DNA of 64,000 bases from Streptomyces sp. SPB162 (lineage in GTDB: Bacteria > Actinomycetota > Actinomycetes > Streptomycetales > Streptomycetaceae). The number at the start of each line of letters is the position of its first letter. Position 1 is the first letter of the stretch. Location: positions 3,727,001 to 3,791,000 of the forward strand of contig NZ_JAQFII010000001.1 in NCBI RefSeq assembly GCF_029504575.1, given 5' to 3'. The notes beneath the pieces were generated by a model that searched no databases, had not been told where the DNA came from, and saw only the letters and a list, made by a program, of their open reading frames with translations. The position numbers and the translations under genes were made by a program. This document shows positions 45,387 through 54,530 of this stretch, one piece after another.

Positions 45387-45539
45387 GTGAGCGACTTCCC
45401 CAGCAACATCCTCGCTCTGTTTTGGATCATGGGCTGTGCCCTCGGCCTCGGCGACTTGGCGCTCGACGTCCATCACGTCGTCAACCACGCCGATTCCGCG
45501 ACGCTCCCGCTCTCCGCCCCGGACAACGCCGTCACGTGA
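45387..45539 (+). CDS. Possible 50-residue membrane peptide
   Basis: A GTG frame encodes FPSNILALFWIMGCALGLGD and ends SAPDNAVT. The hydrophobic segment would span a membrane once. The ribosome binding site is weak and no family was recognised, so it may be spurious. It is the last candidate gene before the right attachment repeat. Confidence 0.3.
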   Translation: MSDFPSNILALFWIMGCALGLGDLALDVHHVVNHADSATLPLSAPDNAVT

Positions 45540-45832
45540 TCAGCCGCCAGAACGCCGGTCCCGACCGGAGACAACTTCACCGCGCACTCCCCCGCGTCTG
45601 GATGCAGTCTTCGGGCGGGACCGGTTCTACGAACATCAGGCGCGCCCGCCGGCCACGTACCGACGATTAGCCATGGAGTACTGACTGCACTCCCGAGCCG
45701 GTACTCGACGTTCAGGCAGTGCCGGAAGTACAGCAGCGAAGTACAGCAACCAGGGCGGCCAGCGGCGACCCTTAACGACCCTTGCGCTGCCTCTGACGTG
45801 CGTAGATGACCTCACCGACCGCGGTGCCCGTG

Positions 45833-45876
45833 ATTCGGGACGAAGAGGCCGTGGGTTCAAATCCCGCCACCCCGAC
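45833..45876 (+). repeat. Right attachment repeat, tRNA-Pro(CGG) 3' half
   Basis: Exact copy of the 44-bp repeat at 20,479. As at the left end, the 5' tRNA half is absent. The preceding 100 bp contain GTACAGCAACCAGGGCGGCC, which resembles the integrase end region (GTACAGCAACCACTCCGGCC), suggesting a further relic of an integrase at this end. Confidence 0.88.
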
Positions 45877-45891
45877 GGTATAGCAGCAGGT

Positions 45892-45926
45892 CAGGGCCCC
45901 GATCCTCATTGAGGATCGGGGCCCTG
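45892..45926. terminator. Hairpin terminator beside right att
   Basis: A perfect 16-bp inverted repeat (CAGGGCCCCGATCCTC) has a 3-base loop and is followed by TCTCGTTT. Its distance from the tRNA 3' end matches the left copy, so it is probably a tRNA terminator relic. Confidence 0.75.
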
Positions 45927-45946
45927 TCTCGTTTCCGGGGGATCTT

Positions 45947-45984
45947 GGGAGCCGTTTGGGAGCCGTTCTCGAAACCCGGCTCCC
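45947..45984. repeat. GGGAGCC repeats beside right att, candidate arm sites
   Basis: GGGAGCC at 45947 and 45958 (11-bp period) is followed by inverted GGCTCCC at 45978. It matches the cluster at 20,357. It lies outside the right repeat of the element, so it belongs to a neighbouring element or to the target site of an older integration. Confidence 0.5.
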
Positions 45985-46116
45985 GGGTCGGAACCGCCCT
46001 GCCGGGCGGAACGCCTGAGCTGGTCCCCGTGTCGGCGCTACGGTCGCCACGACGGATACGTCGGCAGCTGGGGGAAGCATGCGCGGTACAAATCAGCGAG
46101 AGCAGCGTCACAGGGT

Positions 46117-46779
46117 ATGGGGGCCACGATGAGTGCCGAGCCTCTGATAGCCGGAGAAATGCCGCTGGCCGAGGTCATGGCCCGGCTCCGGCACGACCGG
46201 CCGGTGTTCCACTCGGAGGCGGACCTCCAGCACAGCTTCGCGCGCGTGCTCTGGGAACTGGCGCCCAAGATCCAGTCCAGGCTGGAGGTGCGCCAGAACG
46301 CACCAGCCGCCGTCGGCGCCGAGTACCTCGACCTGCTCTGCATCGGCCCCTCGGCCCGCACGGCCATCGAGTTCAAGTACTTCACGGCGAACTGGACTGG
46401 AGCAGCCGGATCCGTCCCGGAGGAGTACGCGCTGAGGTCGCACGCAGCCACCGACCTGGCCCGGCTCGGCTTCGTCTCCGACATCGCCCGGCTTGAGCGC
46501 TTCGGCAACCGCCCCGACCAGAACGGCTTGGCCCTCCTCATCACCAACGCAGCCGGCCTGTGGACGCCTCCGAAGCCAGGCAGCAAGCCCACCCGGGACC
46601 GCGACTTCCGTATTCATGAGGGCCGCGCCCTGGCAGGCCAACTCCTCTGGGGTGGCGGCGACTACGAGTCGAACACACGAGCCCTGCACGGCTCTTACCC
46701 CCTCAACTGGCAGCCGTACTCACTGCAAGACGGACCTCAGGGCGAGTTCCGCTACGTCGCCGTATTCACCGACTCGTGA
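46117..46779 (+). CDS. Restriction endonuclease-like hypothetical protein
   Basis: This 220-residue protein has the layout of a PD-(D/E)xK fold: EADLQHSFARVLWELAPKIQ (helix with conserved Glu), EYLDLLCIG (Asp strand) and RTAIEFKYFTANW (Glu-x-Lys). It recalls actinobacterial nuclease-like proteins with an EAD.QH...VEFKY pattern. An alternative ATG 12 bp downstream (46129) is possible. It stands alone between the right att and a broken restriction gene. Nuclease activity is inferred from motif spacing only. Confidence 0.65.
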   Translation: MGATMSAEPLIAGEMPLAEVMARLRHDRPVFHSEADLQHSFARVLWELAPKIQSRLEVRQNAPAAVGAEYLDLLCIGPSARTAIEFKYFTANWTGAAGSVPEEYALRSHAATDLARLGFVSDIARLERFGNRPDQNGLALLITNAAGLWTPPKPGSKPTRDRDFRIHEGRALAGQLLWGGGDYESNTRALHGSYPLNWQPYSLQDGPQGEFRYVAVFTDS

Positions 46780-47219
46780 CGTGGACGGCAGGCCGCCCCA
46801 CCCAGCACCGTCGCCTGCCGGCAACGCTCCTTCGGCGTTCTCGCGCAGCCCTGGTGGCCGTCTCGCCTGCCGCAACCGCGGCACCGACCCCCGCCCGGCA
46901 GTAGCCTTCCCGCCGCTCACCCCAGCACAGAAGCCTGAATCTGCCCTCCTCGGGTAAACGATGTCGAGACGTGGGCGACGGAATCCCCTCCGCCATCCGG
47001 AAAGCGGCGCCTCGGCAGGGGAGCTTGGGACGTTCGGCACTCTCACTGCGCTTCGGAGTGCGCCAGCGCATGGAGCGCGTGCAGTTGTGCCTCCGCGCGC
47101 TCCCGCACGCACCCTCCAAGCGCCCCGTGCTCCCTTCGTACCCTCCTTGAGAGCGAGGGTCGGAACTTAGTCCGACCCCGACGGGGAGCAGGGTGCGGCA
47201 GGTGACCGCACCGGCCTGA
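46780..47219. other. Gap without a gene
   Basis: This 440-bp stretch has no frame with a start signal and protein-like composition. It separates the nuclease-like gene from the type ISP remnant, whose frame is interrupted by a stop at 47217. It may contain the lost 5' part of that gene in degraded form. Confidence 0.4.
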
Positions 47220-48076
47220 CGTCGGCCGGATCTGGTCTTCAGCGCCCTCATTACCGACATGGACTACTACAACAACCGAAGCGGTTGCGCCCGACCTCTC
47301 TATCGCAACGCGGCCGGTACGCTGCCCAACCTGGCCCCCGGGTTGCTCTCCCTGATCACCGAGCGACTCGGCGTGCCGCTCACGCCAGAGGATCTCCTGG
47401 CCTACATCGCCGCAGTCGCGTCGCACCCGGACTACTCCGCGCGGTTCAAGGAAGACCTAGAAGTCCCTGGCGCGCGGATACCCCTCACAGCCGATCCGCG
47501 CCTGTGGGAGCAAGCAGTCGGCATCGGTCGACGTGTTCTGTGGCTGCATACCTACGGCGAACGGTACGCCGACGATGCGGCCGGACGTCCCTACGGGAGA
47601 GTGCTGTTGCCGCGCGACCGCCCCCGGTGCGTGGAGGAGATCCCGGACGATCCCGAAGCGATGCCGGAGAAGCTGGAGTACGACCCGGTCACCCAGGATC
47701 TGTGGATCGGCGCCGGGCGGATCAGCCCGGTTCCCCGCACAGTCCGGGAGTACGAGGTGTCCGGAATGAACGTCCTCGACAAGTGGTTCGGATACCGCAG
47801 AAGGATCCCGCCGGTAAACGACGCCTCGAACTGGACCGCGTGGTCGCTCAGCGCTGGCTCCCCGTCTGGACCACTGAACTACTCGAACTGCTCAACGTCC
47901 TGGGCCTGCTCATACGCGAGGAACCTGCACAGGCCGCGCTCCTCGAGGACGTGTGCGCGAGCCCGCTGATCACAGTGGCGGACCTGACCACGGCGGGGAT
48001 CCTTCCCGTCCCCCCGGAGGCGGCCAAGCCATTGAGGGCGGCATCGGACACGGGAGACGGACTGTTTGAGCTATGA
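47220..48076 (+). pseudogene. Type ISP restriction-modification enzyme, C-terminal remnant
   Basis: The frame reads VFSALITDMDYYNNRSG and then TPEDLLAYIAAVASHPDYSA, LWLHTYGERYADDAAGRP and EYEVSGMNVLDKWFGYR, the C-terminal recognition part of single-chain type ISP enzymes (LlaBIII-like), normally about 1,500 residues. At about 47,795-47,803 one base is missing; the next frame continues KDPAGKRRLELDRVVAQRW and VWTTELLELLNVLGLLIREE to 48076. The nuclease, helicase and methyltransferase domains are absent. It is a dead fragment of a defence gene. Confidence 0.75.
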
Positions 48077-48505
48077 GGCCGGCTGGTGAAAAAAGGACGC
48101 CAGGATGGCTGACGGCACCGCCGACCTCCGATCCTGATCCGACGCGGCGCAACAAGCCCAACGGAAGCGGATGGGGGTGAGGTGGTGGCGATACGCCTAC
48201 TGCGTGAGACCCCGGGCTGGGAGCCACAGGAGCCGATCCGCTCCCCGAATCCATGGGACGCCACCTCAGACTCATCCACCCCAACCCGCTGACCAGCAGC
48301 AACGCCAACCGCCCAGCTAGCGATCTTGGCCCGATCACGTCGAACCGAAAAGGCCGATCCCGCGTGATGAGGGCAACGACGACGCGATGGCAGCGCCAGG
48401 CGCTGGTCGAAGTCAGAAACGTGAGTCGGCGTCTATGCCGGAACCGCTTGGGGAGGCGGCGAGGCAATCTAGGGTGGGATCCGACACCGAATGAGGGAGC
48501 CCCAC
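48077..48505. other. Gap with decayed GGGAGCC cluster
   Basis: About 430 bp without a gene. At 48219-48246 it contains GGGAGCC, AGGAGCC and inverted GCTCCCC in the same order as the cluster at 20,357, and shares CCGCTCCCC with it. It looks like a degraded integration border. No tRNA fragment was found here. Confidence 0.4.
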
Positions 48506-48943
48506 ATGGACCCGATCACCGCAGCGGCCCTCACCGCGCTGGCCGGCGGACTCGGCGGCGAAGGCGGACGTCAGGCGTGGCAAGGACTCACCGCGCTGGT
48601 GCGGCGCCCGTTCGGGCGAGCCGCGGCACAGGGAACGCAGGACGACGGAACGCCCCCGGTCAGCTCCGGCGAACTGGAAGTCGCTGCGCTGGAGGGAGTG
48701 CCTGCCGACCCGATGCGCGCGCAAGTGCTGGCCACCGCTCTCGGGGTACGAGCAGCTCTGGATGGAGAGTTCCGCGTGCTGCTCGATGAGTGGTGGCAGC
48801 AGGCACAGGCCTCCTTCTCGGGCGGCGCCGTGCACAACAGCATCAGCGGTGGCACCCAGAATGGGCCGGTACTTCAAGGGCGGGATTTCTCAAGCATCAC
48901 CTTCAACACGACGCGCACTGCGGCATCCACCGAAAGGGAATGA
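48506..48943 (+). CDS. Small protein with C-terminal Gly-Pro-x-x-Gln motif
   Basis: This 145-residue protein starts at an ATG 6 bp after GAGGGAG. The N-terminus is hydrophobic and Gly-rich (ITAAALTALAGGLGGEGG), the middle is helical, and the C-terminus carries NSISGGTQNGPVLQGRDFSS. This tail motif is seen in many actinobacterial proteins of conflict or effector systems, where it is thought to mediate association. The convergent neighbour has a related motif at its N-terminus. Function unknown. Confidence 0.65.
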   Translation: MDPITAAALTALAGGLGGEGGRQAWQGLTALVRRPFGRAAAQGTQDDGTPPVSSGELEVAALEGVPADPMRAQVLATALGVRAALDGEFRVLLDEWWQQAQASFSGGAVHNSISGGTQNGPVLQGRDFSSITFNTTRTAASTERE

Positions 48944-48947
48944 TCGA

Positions 48948-50459
48948 TCACTCCGAGGGAAATTTTTCAGACTGCGCATTCAGCCAAGCCTCGATAAGCA
49001 TCGATGCCTCCTTTTCCTCGGCCGCAGATTGTTCCAAATCTTCTTCCCACTCCACGCTGCGAAACAACCCTCCCTGACGCCATTCATTCAACGGTGCTTC
49101 GAGGTCTTCGCCATTGGCCTCGTCGAGAACACGCCTTGCCGCACTATAGACCAGCCGCAATTCGGAACCCGCGACATGGTAATCATCGTGGGCTGGGAGA
49201 AGCCGCTCATGCAAGGGCAAGTTCCTATCTACCTCGACGCATCCGAGATAACTGGAAACTTCTTCATGCATCGCCTCGTGCAGGTCCGCCGCCTGCTCCT
49301 CGTTGAGCCCAGAAACGGTACAGACGGCGAGGTTGTAGGACCCGATAAGAGTAGTAAGTCCAGGCACTGTGAGGGACTTCCAGAGCGCGGGTTCCCGGGC
49401 AAGGAAATAGGCGGCGAGGTCAGCACGCGTAACACCGTCACCGTTGAAGAGTAGACTTGCGACGGCCACGCCCAGATCACGCCGATATTCGGGGACAACC
49501 CGCGAGACCTGGGTCAGCACATCTCGGTCGATCTGCCCGGGCAGCACCGCGTCCTCATTAAACAGCAGGGCAATTCTCATACGATTCACAACTCCTCCCC
49601 TTTCTCGCAATTGGTTCCCCTGAAGCTGCGTTAGCTCCGAACTCGACAGCTCGTTTTGAAAGTCCGCCCCTGTCAAACCGGGTGGGGCCGGCAAAAGAGA
49701 GTTCCTCATATACTCAAACTGAGCCTGCACCAGGGTCTCCGGCTGCCCGAGCACAAGCGCGGAGATTCGGATCTGACCTCCATCCGACACCGACGCTACA
49801 GTTCCGATACCCGAGAAGATCAATGGATGCTCGGCAGCGTCATGGAGCGTTGTGGTCGCCGTCGATGTCGTCAGCCAACGCGGGTCGAAGGTGATGACCA
49901 CCCTCCTTGCCCCGAGAGTGAAGGCCAGGTGGGGATCCTTTGTCAGGACTCCGGTCGGTTCCTTCAGCGGAACCTCGGGCGGATTGCTGCAGCGCATAGC
50001 GCTCTCGAAGGAGACCAGAAGGCCACGATGCACCTTCTCCACCGTGCTCTCACCGAGCGTAACCGCCTCCGCATCCCATGTTTCGAACAGAGGGCGAACG
50101 ATCCGAACGAACTCCCCCGGCGCTAGCCCCTGTCCGCCAAACGGCCTGGTGCCATCGAGTCCGGCTCTCCTTGCCGCAGCCGCCACCGCATTACTCTGCG
50201 CGAGCATCGCCATTCGTGGCAGGTTGACCAGGTCAACACTGGAGAGCCGGGCTCGCCAAGCCTGTGACGACCTGCGCAGTTCCTCGGCGAGGGCATCGTC
50301 GGTGGGCTCGGCTACCGACGATGAGCCCGTCATTGTGATGTTCACGTCGCCATGGATCGCCCCGGCTTGGATGGCCGGGCCGGCCACCTGCCCGGAGAGC
50401 TCGTTCCTGACATTGGAAGGTTTCGGGAAGACGCCCTCTCCGCCTTCTACTTGCTCCAC
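48948..50459 (-). CDS. Unknown 503-residue protein with N-terminal Gly-Pro-x-x-Gln motif
   Basis: The GTG at 50459 is preceded by GGGAGG. Residues 17-42 contain NELSGQVAGPAIQAGAIHGD, the same motif type as in the tail of the convergent neighbour. The rest is a large mixed alpha/beta region (VFPKP to FPSE) with no recognised catalytic motif; segments such as RRVVITFDPRWL and LRLVYSAARRVLDEANGEDL look folded. Base composition is less GC-rich than its neighbours, a sign of transfer. It ends 4 bp from the neighbour's stop. Possibly an effector of a defence pair. Confidence 0.65.
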   Translation of the reverse strand: MEQVEGGEGVFPKPSNVRNELSGQVAGPAIQAGAIHGDVNITMTGSSSVAEPTDDALAEELRRSSQAWRARLSSVDLVNLPRMAMLAQSNAVAAAARRAGLDGTRPFGGQGLAPGEFVRIVRPLFETWDAEAVTLGESTVEKVHRGLLVSFESAMRCSNPPEVPLKEPTGVLTKDPHLAFTLGARRVVITFDPRWLTTSTATTTLHDAAEHPLIFSGIGTVASVSDGGQIRISALVLGQPETLVQAQFEYMRNSLLPAPPGLTGADFQNELSSSELTQLQGNQLRERGGVVNRMRIALLFNEDAVLPGQIDRDVLTQVSRVVPEYRRDLGVAVASLLFNGDGVTRADLAAYFLAREPALWKSLTVPGLTTLIGSYNLAVCTVSGLNEEQAADLHEAMHEEVSSYLGCVEVDRNLPLHERLLPAHDDYHVAGSELRLVYSAARRVLDEANGEDLEAPLNEWRQGGLFRSVEWEEDLEQSAAEEKEASMLIEAWLNAQSEKFPSE

Positions 50460-50760
50460 TGCCGCCTCCCGCTCATCCTGCGTGATCAGCCCACCTGACA
50501 GGAAGTCAACACCATCTGCCGTACCCGCAGAGGATGTTCAGGGCGACTCGAAGACTGATAGCGACCCGGCTTGCAACTGGCAAGGCCGCTCGTAGCGCTG
50601 TAGAGGAACGGGCCAAGGGCGAACGGGCCACTGGGAACAACTTGCCGAGCCCACACCGCAGGGGCAGCCGGCGCTGCTCGTCTCAGTTCCTACAGCCGCA
50701 GCAGCAGGGTGGGCCCGTATCGACGTTCAGGCGCCGTCCTTGATCGCCGCGGCGCCGAAC
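50460..50760. other. Gap between unknown gene and hsdR
   Basis: This 301-bp stretch follows the end of hsdR on its 3' side. I see no convincing gene. It presumably holds the promoter of the 503-residue protein and the terminator of the type I operon. Confidence 0.4.
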
Positions 50761-53700
50761 CTATGCCGCGAGGGTAATGGGCTTGGCCGTCTGCTCCAGT
50801 TCCTTGAAGATGACCTCGAGGCGTTCGAGTTCGTCATCGGTGAACAGGTCGCCCGGACCGCCGGGGGCGAGGTCGGCGAACGAGTCCTCGTAGAGGTCCC
50901 CCAGGCTGAGGATTCCGCGCCTGACAACCGTGTCGATGATCAGTGTCAGGAAGTCAAGCTGGCGGGAGCTGCGCTGCTTGTCCGGGCAGAAGGCCTCGAA
51001 TGCCTTCTGCGCGGCCTGCCGGTCCAGCCCGCACAGCCCGCGCACGAACAGACCGAGGCCTCCGGAGGAGCGCACGTCGTCCAAGTCTTCGGGCGAGGCG
51101 ACAGCCTCTGCGAGGAAGATCTCTTCCAGACTTTCAAGATCGAATTCGGTGATCTGCTCGTTGCGCCGCAGTTTGCGCACCACCGGCTGGTCCTCGTGGC
51201 GAAGAAGATAGGCTCGCGCCTTCTGCTTGAAGCGCTGCTCGTCCGTGCCCTGAGGCATCCCCTGGATCTCCGCCTCGCTTATGTCCCCGAACTGGTCGAT
51301 GAAGTCGGTGTAGACGACGTTGCGCTTGATCTTGGGGTCGGTGAGCCGGACGAGCCGGCGCATACGGCGGCGCATGTCCTCCAGCATCGGGAGCGTCACA
51401 TCGTTCCACCACTCCTCGCCCGCCACCGCTTCCAGAAGTTCGGCCTGCTCGCCGACCACCCAGATGTTGGTCTTGGTAAGCAGGTTGGAGGCGATGTCCT
51501 GGATCTTCGTGCGCAGCTTGGCGAACTCCTTTCCTCCTTCCAGCGCGGCGAGCTGGAGACCGTACGCCATCAGGTCGAACCGCTTGGCCTCTTCGCCCAT
51601 CTCCTCGTCGTCGGGACGGAACTCGCTGGGGAGACCGAGCAAGTGGTCACGGATCGCGGTGTCCGCCGTGTCGTCCACCCGGTGCCAACTGCCGAACTCG
51701 CCGAAGACCTCGATCTCCCGGCGGTGCGGGCGCACCAGGAAGTTGTCCAGGTTCATACCGGCGACAGTCCGGTGCAGCCGGTGCGCCAGTGACCAGCGGA
51801 TCTCAGCCTCGGTACCGATCGCGGCGGGACCGCCGTCGCGTGCCGGATCGGGCTGCTGCCGCTTGTCCAGGACCCGAACCAGGTCGAGTTGGCGCTGCAG
51901 GAGCCTCTCGGCGAGGGTAACGGCCCTGCGCCCCTCCGACCGGTCGAGTTGGCTGTTGAAGAAGTCGATGTTGCCGCAGAAGTCGAAGACGTAGAAGTTC
52001 TGCTTGTTGTGCTCGGGGTTGTCGGGGTCGGGGCCGTAGAGGGCCGGGCGCAGGCGGGTGCCGCGGCCGATCATCTGCCAGAACTTGGTCTTGGAGAAGA
52101 CCGGCTTGGCGAAAACCAGGTTCACCACCTCGGGCACGTCGATGCCGGTGTCGAGCATGTCAACGGAGATGGCGATGTCGGGAGCGTTCGGCGGGTTCTT
52201 CGGGTCGGAGAAGTCGTCGATGAGGGACTGGGCGTACGTCTCCTTGTACGTGATCACCCTCGCGGAGTGGCCGGCGCCCTGCGGATAGTTGAAGTTGTAG
52301 CGCTCTTCGATGTACCGGGCGTGGTCGTTGTTCTTCGCGAAGATGATCGTCTTGCCGAGCCGGTCGCCACCCTTGACGCGGTGACCCCGCGTCATCAGCG
52401 TCTGCAGCATCTTGTCCACGGTGTCCTCGTTGAAGAGGTACTTGTTCATATCATGGCGGCCCACCGCGTCCGGGATGTCACCGTCCTCGGTCCATTCCTT
52501 GGCGTCCCACTCGGCCTTCTCCTCCTCCGAGAGGTCGGCGTAGCGAATGCCGTGTTCCATGAACTTCAGCGGCACCTTCACCGCTTTGGGAAGGACGAGG
52601 TAGCTTTCGGCGGCGGCTTCCTGAAGGCCGTAGGAGTCAGTCGGGACCCCGTCCTCCATGGCGAACAGCTTGTACGTGTTGTGGTCGATCTCGTCCTTGG
52701 GCGTGGCCGTCAGGCCGAGCAGCAGCGAGTCGAAGTAGCGGAACAGCTCGCCGTACTTCGCATAGACGGAGCGGTGTGCCTCGTCGATGACGATCAGGTC
52801 GAAGTGCCCCGGTCCGAAGCGGCGGCGGCCCGTACTGTCGGTGACGTCGATCTGCTTCATCATCGTCTGGTACGTGGAGAGGTAGACGCGGGCTGAGGCG
52901 GCCTTGTCGTCGAGGAGGCTGGCCGCTGGTGTGTTCGGCAGGTTCTCCTTGAACGCCTTCATCGCCTGGGTGACCAGAGCCTGCCGGTCGGCGAGAAACA
53001 ACACCCGCTGCGCCCATCCCGCCTTCATCAACTGGTCCACGAGGGCGACGGTGGTACGGGTCTTGCCGGTGCCGGTCGCCATGACGAGCAGCGCCTGCCG
53101 CCCCCGGTCACGCTCGAAGGTCTCGCCCACCCGCTTGATCGCGCGGAGCTGGTACGGGCGCCCCGCGATCTTCTCGTTCACCGGTGTGGCCGTAAGGGAG
53201 AGACGGCCGGCGCGCTGCCGGATGTGCCAGTGCAGCTCGTCCTTAGTGAGGAAACCCTGCACCTGGCGGGGCGGGTAGCCGAGGCCGTCATCCCAGAGGT
53301 AGGTCTCGTATCCATTGGTGTAGAAGATCACCGGACGGCGGTTGAACTGCTTTTCGAGCGCGTCCGCGTACAGCTTCGCCTGCTGCTGCCCGTCACGGGC
53401 GTCGCGCCGGGTCCGCTTGGCCTCGACGACGGCAAGGGCTTTGCCGTCGTCGCCCCAGAGCACGTAGTCGACGTAGCCCTTGCCCGTCTTGGTGGGCATG
53501 CCGGAGGCGATCGGGTACTCGGTGTCCTTGCCGCGGGTGAGGACGTCCCAGCCTGCTTCCTTGAGGAGCAGGTCGATGAACGCGTCGCGGGTCGCCTGCT
53601 CGTCGTAGTCGTGGGTGTCCTGCACGGACTGGTTGGCGGCCTTCGCAGCTGCGATCTGCGCCTTGAGCTCTTCGAGCTGCCGGGCAAGGTCCGCGTTCTG

Positions 53701-54339
53701 GGCGCGCTCGGCCGCGAGCTGCTCGGCCTGTTCCTTGAAGCGTGCGGCGTCCTCTTCTTCCTTAGCCTTGAGCTCAGCCTGCTTCAACATGCGGGCCTGC
53801 GGCGAGAGGGGGCGCGGCACGGCGCTGGTGTCGAACTCCAGACCGGCGGGCGGCAGCGCGGCAGGCTGGCGAGTGTAGGTCCGGGCGAACCAGTAAAGGG
53901 AGTGGAACAACTCCTTGACGCTGGCCTCGGCGACGGCCCCCGAGACCGGGGCGGCCTTGTGTACTGCGTTGTTCCCGTGCCGGCGGATGAGGTCCATCTT
54001 GGCGTTGACCGTCGGCCCGACAAGATGCCGGAAAGTCGGCTCGTGGAGCATCGCCGCGAGGTCATTCTTGTACGGCGCGCTGAGGCTGCTGTCCTTGTCG
54101 TACATCCAACGGGCCGCGATCTCGATGGCACGGCGGGCGTAGAAGCAGGCGGTTCGGGGGTCGTGGTGGATCAGCCGCTCGGCGCGGGTCGCTTCATCGT
54201 AGAGGGCGGGCCATTCGGCGCGGAGGAAGGCGAAGTTGCCGCTCGCGGCGCGAGCGACGCTGTCGGCGGCGGCGCGGTCGCGGGCTTGCTTGTCCTGCTG
54301 GGCCTGCCCCTGGTCGTCGCTGTTCTGCTCGTTACCCAT
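50761..54339 (-). CDS. hsdR: Type I restriction enzyme endonuclease subunit HsdR
   Basis: This protein has about 1,192 residues. An N-terminal DUF4145-like domain (ARRAIEIAARWMYDKD and RRHGNNAVHKAA) is followed by a Glu/Gln-rich coiled coil and a PD-(D/E)xK nuclease (YVDYVLWGDDGKALAVVEAK). The SF2 translocase has Walker A MATGTGKTRTTVALVDQL, IVIDEAHRS, LLGLTATP and IGRGTRLRPAL. It moves DNA and cleaves it as part of the R2M2S complex. The ATG at 54339 follows GGGGAGGG; an upstream frame extension is Arg/Pro-rich nonsense. It is the last gene of the M-S-R operon. Confidence 0.92.
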   Translation of the reverse strand: MGNEQNSDDQGQAQQDKQARDRAAADSVARAASGNFAFLRAEWPALYDEATRAERLIHHDPRTACFYARRAIEIAARWMYDKDSSLSAPYKNDLAAMLHEPTFRHLVGPTVNAKMDLIRRHGNNAVHKAAPVSGAVAEASVKELFHSLYWFARTYTRQPAALPPAGLEFDTSAVPRPLSPQARMLKQAELKAKEEEDAARFKEQAEQLAAERAQNADLARQLEELKAQIAAAKAANQSVQDTHDYDEQATRDAFIDLLLKEAGWDVLTRGKDTEYPIASGMPTKTGKGYVDYVLWGDDGKALAVVEAKRTRRDARDGQQQAKLYADALEKQFNRRPVIFYTNGYETYLWDDGLGYPPRQVQGFLTKDELHWHIRQRAGRLSLTATPVNEKIAGRPYQLRAIKRVGETFERDRGRQALLVMATGTGKTRTTVALVDQLMKAGWAQRVLFLADRQALVTQAMKAFKENLPNTPAASLLDDKAASARVYLSTYQTMMKQIDVTDSTGRRRFGPGHFDLIVIDEAHRSVYAKYGELFRYFDSLLLGLTATPKDEIDHNTYKLFAMEDGVPTDSYGLQEAAAESYLVLPKAVKVPLKFMEHGIRYADLSEEEKAEWDAKEWTEDGDIPDAVGRHDMNKYLFNEDTVDKMLQTLMTRGHRVKGGDRLGKTIIFAKNNDHARYIEERYNFNYPQGAGHSARVITYKETYAQSLIDDFSDPKNPPNAPDIAISVDMLDTGIDVPEVVNLVFAKPVFSKTKFWQMIGRGTRLRPALYGPDPDNPEHNKQNFYVFDFCGNIDFFNSQLDRSEGRRAVTLAERLLQRQLDLVRVLDKRQQPDPARDGGPAAIGTEAEIRWSLAHRLHRTVAGMNLDNFLVRPHRREIEVFGEFGSWHRVDDTADTAIRDHLLGLPSEFRPDDEEMGEEAKRFDLMAYGLQLAALEGGKEFAKLRTKIQDIASNLLTKTNIWVVGEQAELLEAVAGEEWWNDVTLPMLEDMRRRMRRLVRLTDPKIKRNVVYTDFIDQFGDISEAEIQGMPQGTDEQRFKQKARAYLLRHEDQPVVRKLRRNEQITEFDLESLEEIFLAEAVASPEDLDDVRSSGGLGLFVRGLCGLDRQAAQKAFEAFCPDKQRSSRQLDFLTLIIDTVVRRGILSLGDLYEDSFADLAPGGPGDLFTDDELERLEVIFKELEQTAKPITLAA

Positions 54340-54530
54340 GCCGGTGTCCCTCCCCTGTTGCGCGGCCCTGTCGTGCGGACCCGGGCGTCCCGGGCCCGCA
54401 CGAGGCCGGCGCATTGTCCGTCCCCTACGGCAGAACCACCCCTGGGCTGGGCTCCCCTGCCCGGCCGTCGAGGTGGCGTGTGGTGCTGGTGGTGCTGGTG
54501 GTGCTGCGCACCGGGTATGGCGGAAGCAGC

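Larger units (their letters stand above)
20479..45876. mobile_element. Integrative mobilisable element at tRNA-Pro(CGG), 25.4 kb
   Basis: The element is bounded by exact 44-bp direct repeats of the tRNA-Pro 3' half. Next to the left repeat it carries a tyrosine integrase, an overlapping excisionase, an XRE repressor, a DnaB/RepA-like ATPase, a DUF2637 (SpdB-like) membrane protein, MobC and a relaxase. Actinomycete AICEs normally encode a TraB/FtsK translocase; none was found, so the element appears mobilisable rather than self-transmissible. Cargo runs from about 29.3 to 45.5 kb. Because both ends have only the tRNA 3' half, the intact tRNA gene must lie outside the window, which implies stacked elements at one locus. 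Confidence 0.8.

Noticed and set aside
45772-46080. Minus-strand frame containing GVAGFEPTASSSR across the right att (also at 20214-20597)
   Set aside because: This peptide is the well-known false translation of the antisense strand of a tRNA 3' end. The sequence here is the tRNA-Pro fragment, not a protein gene.
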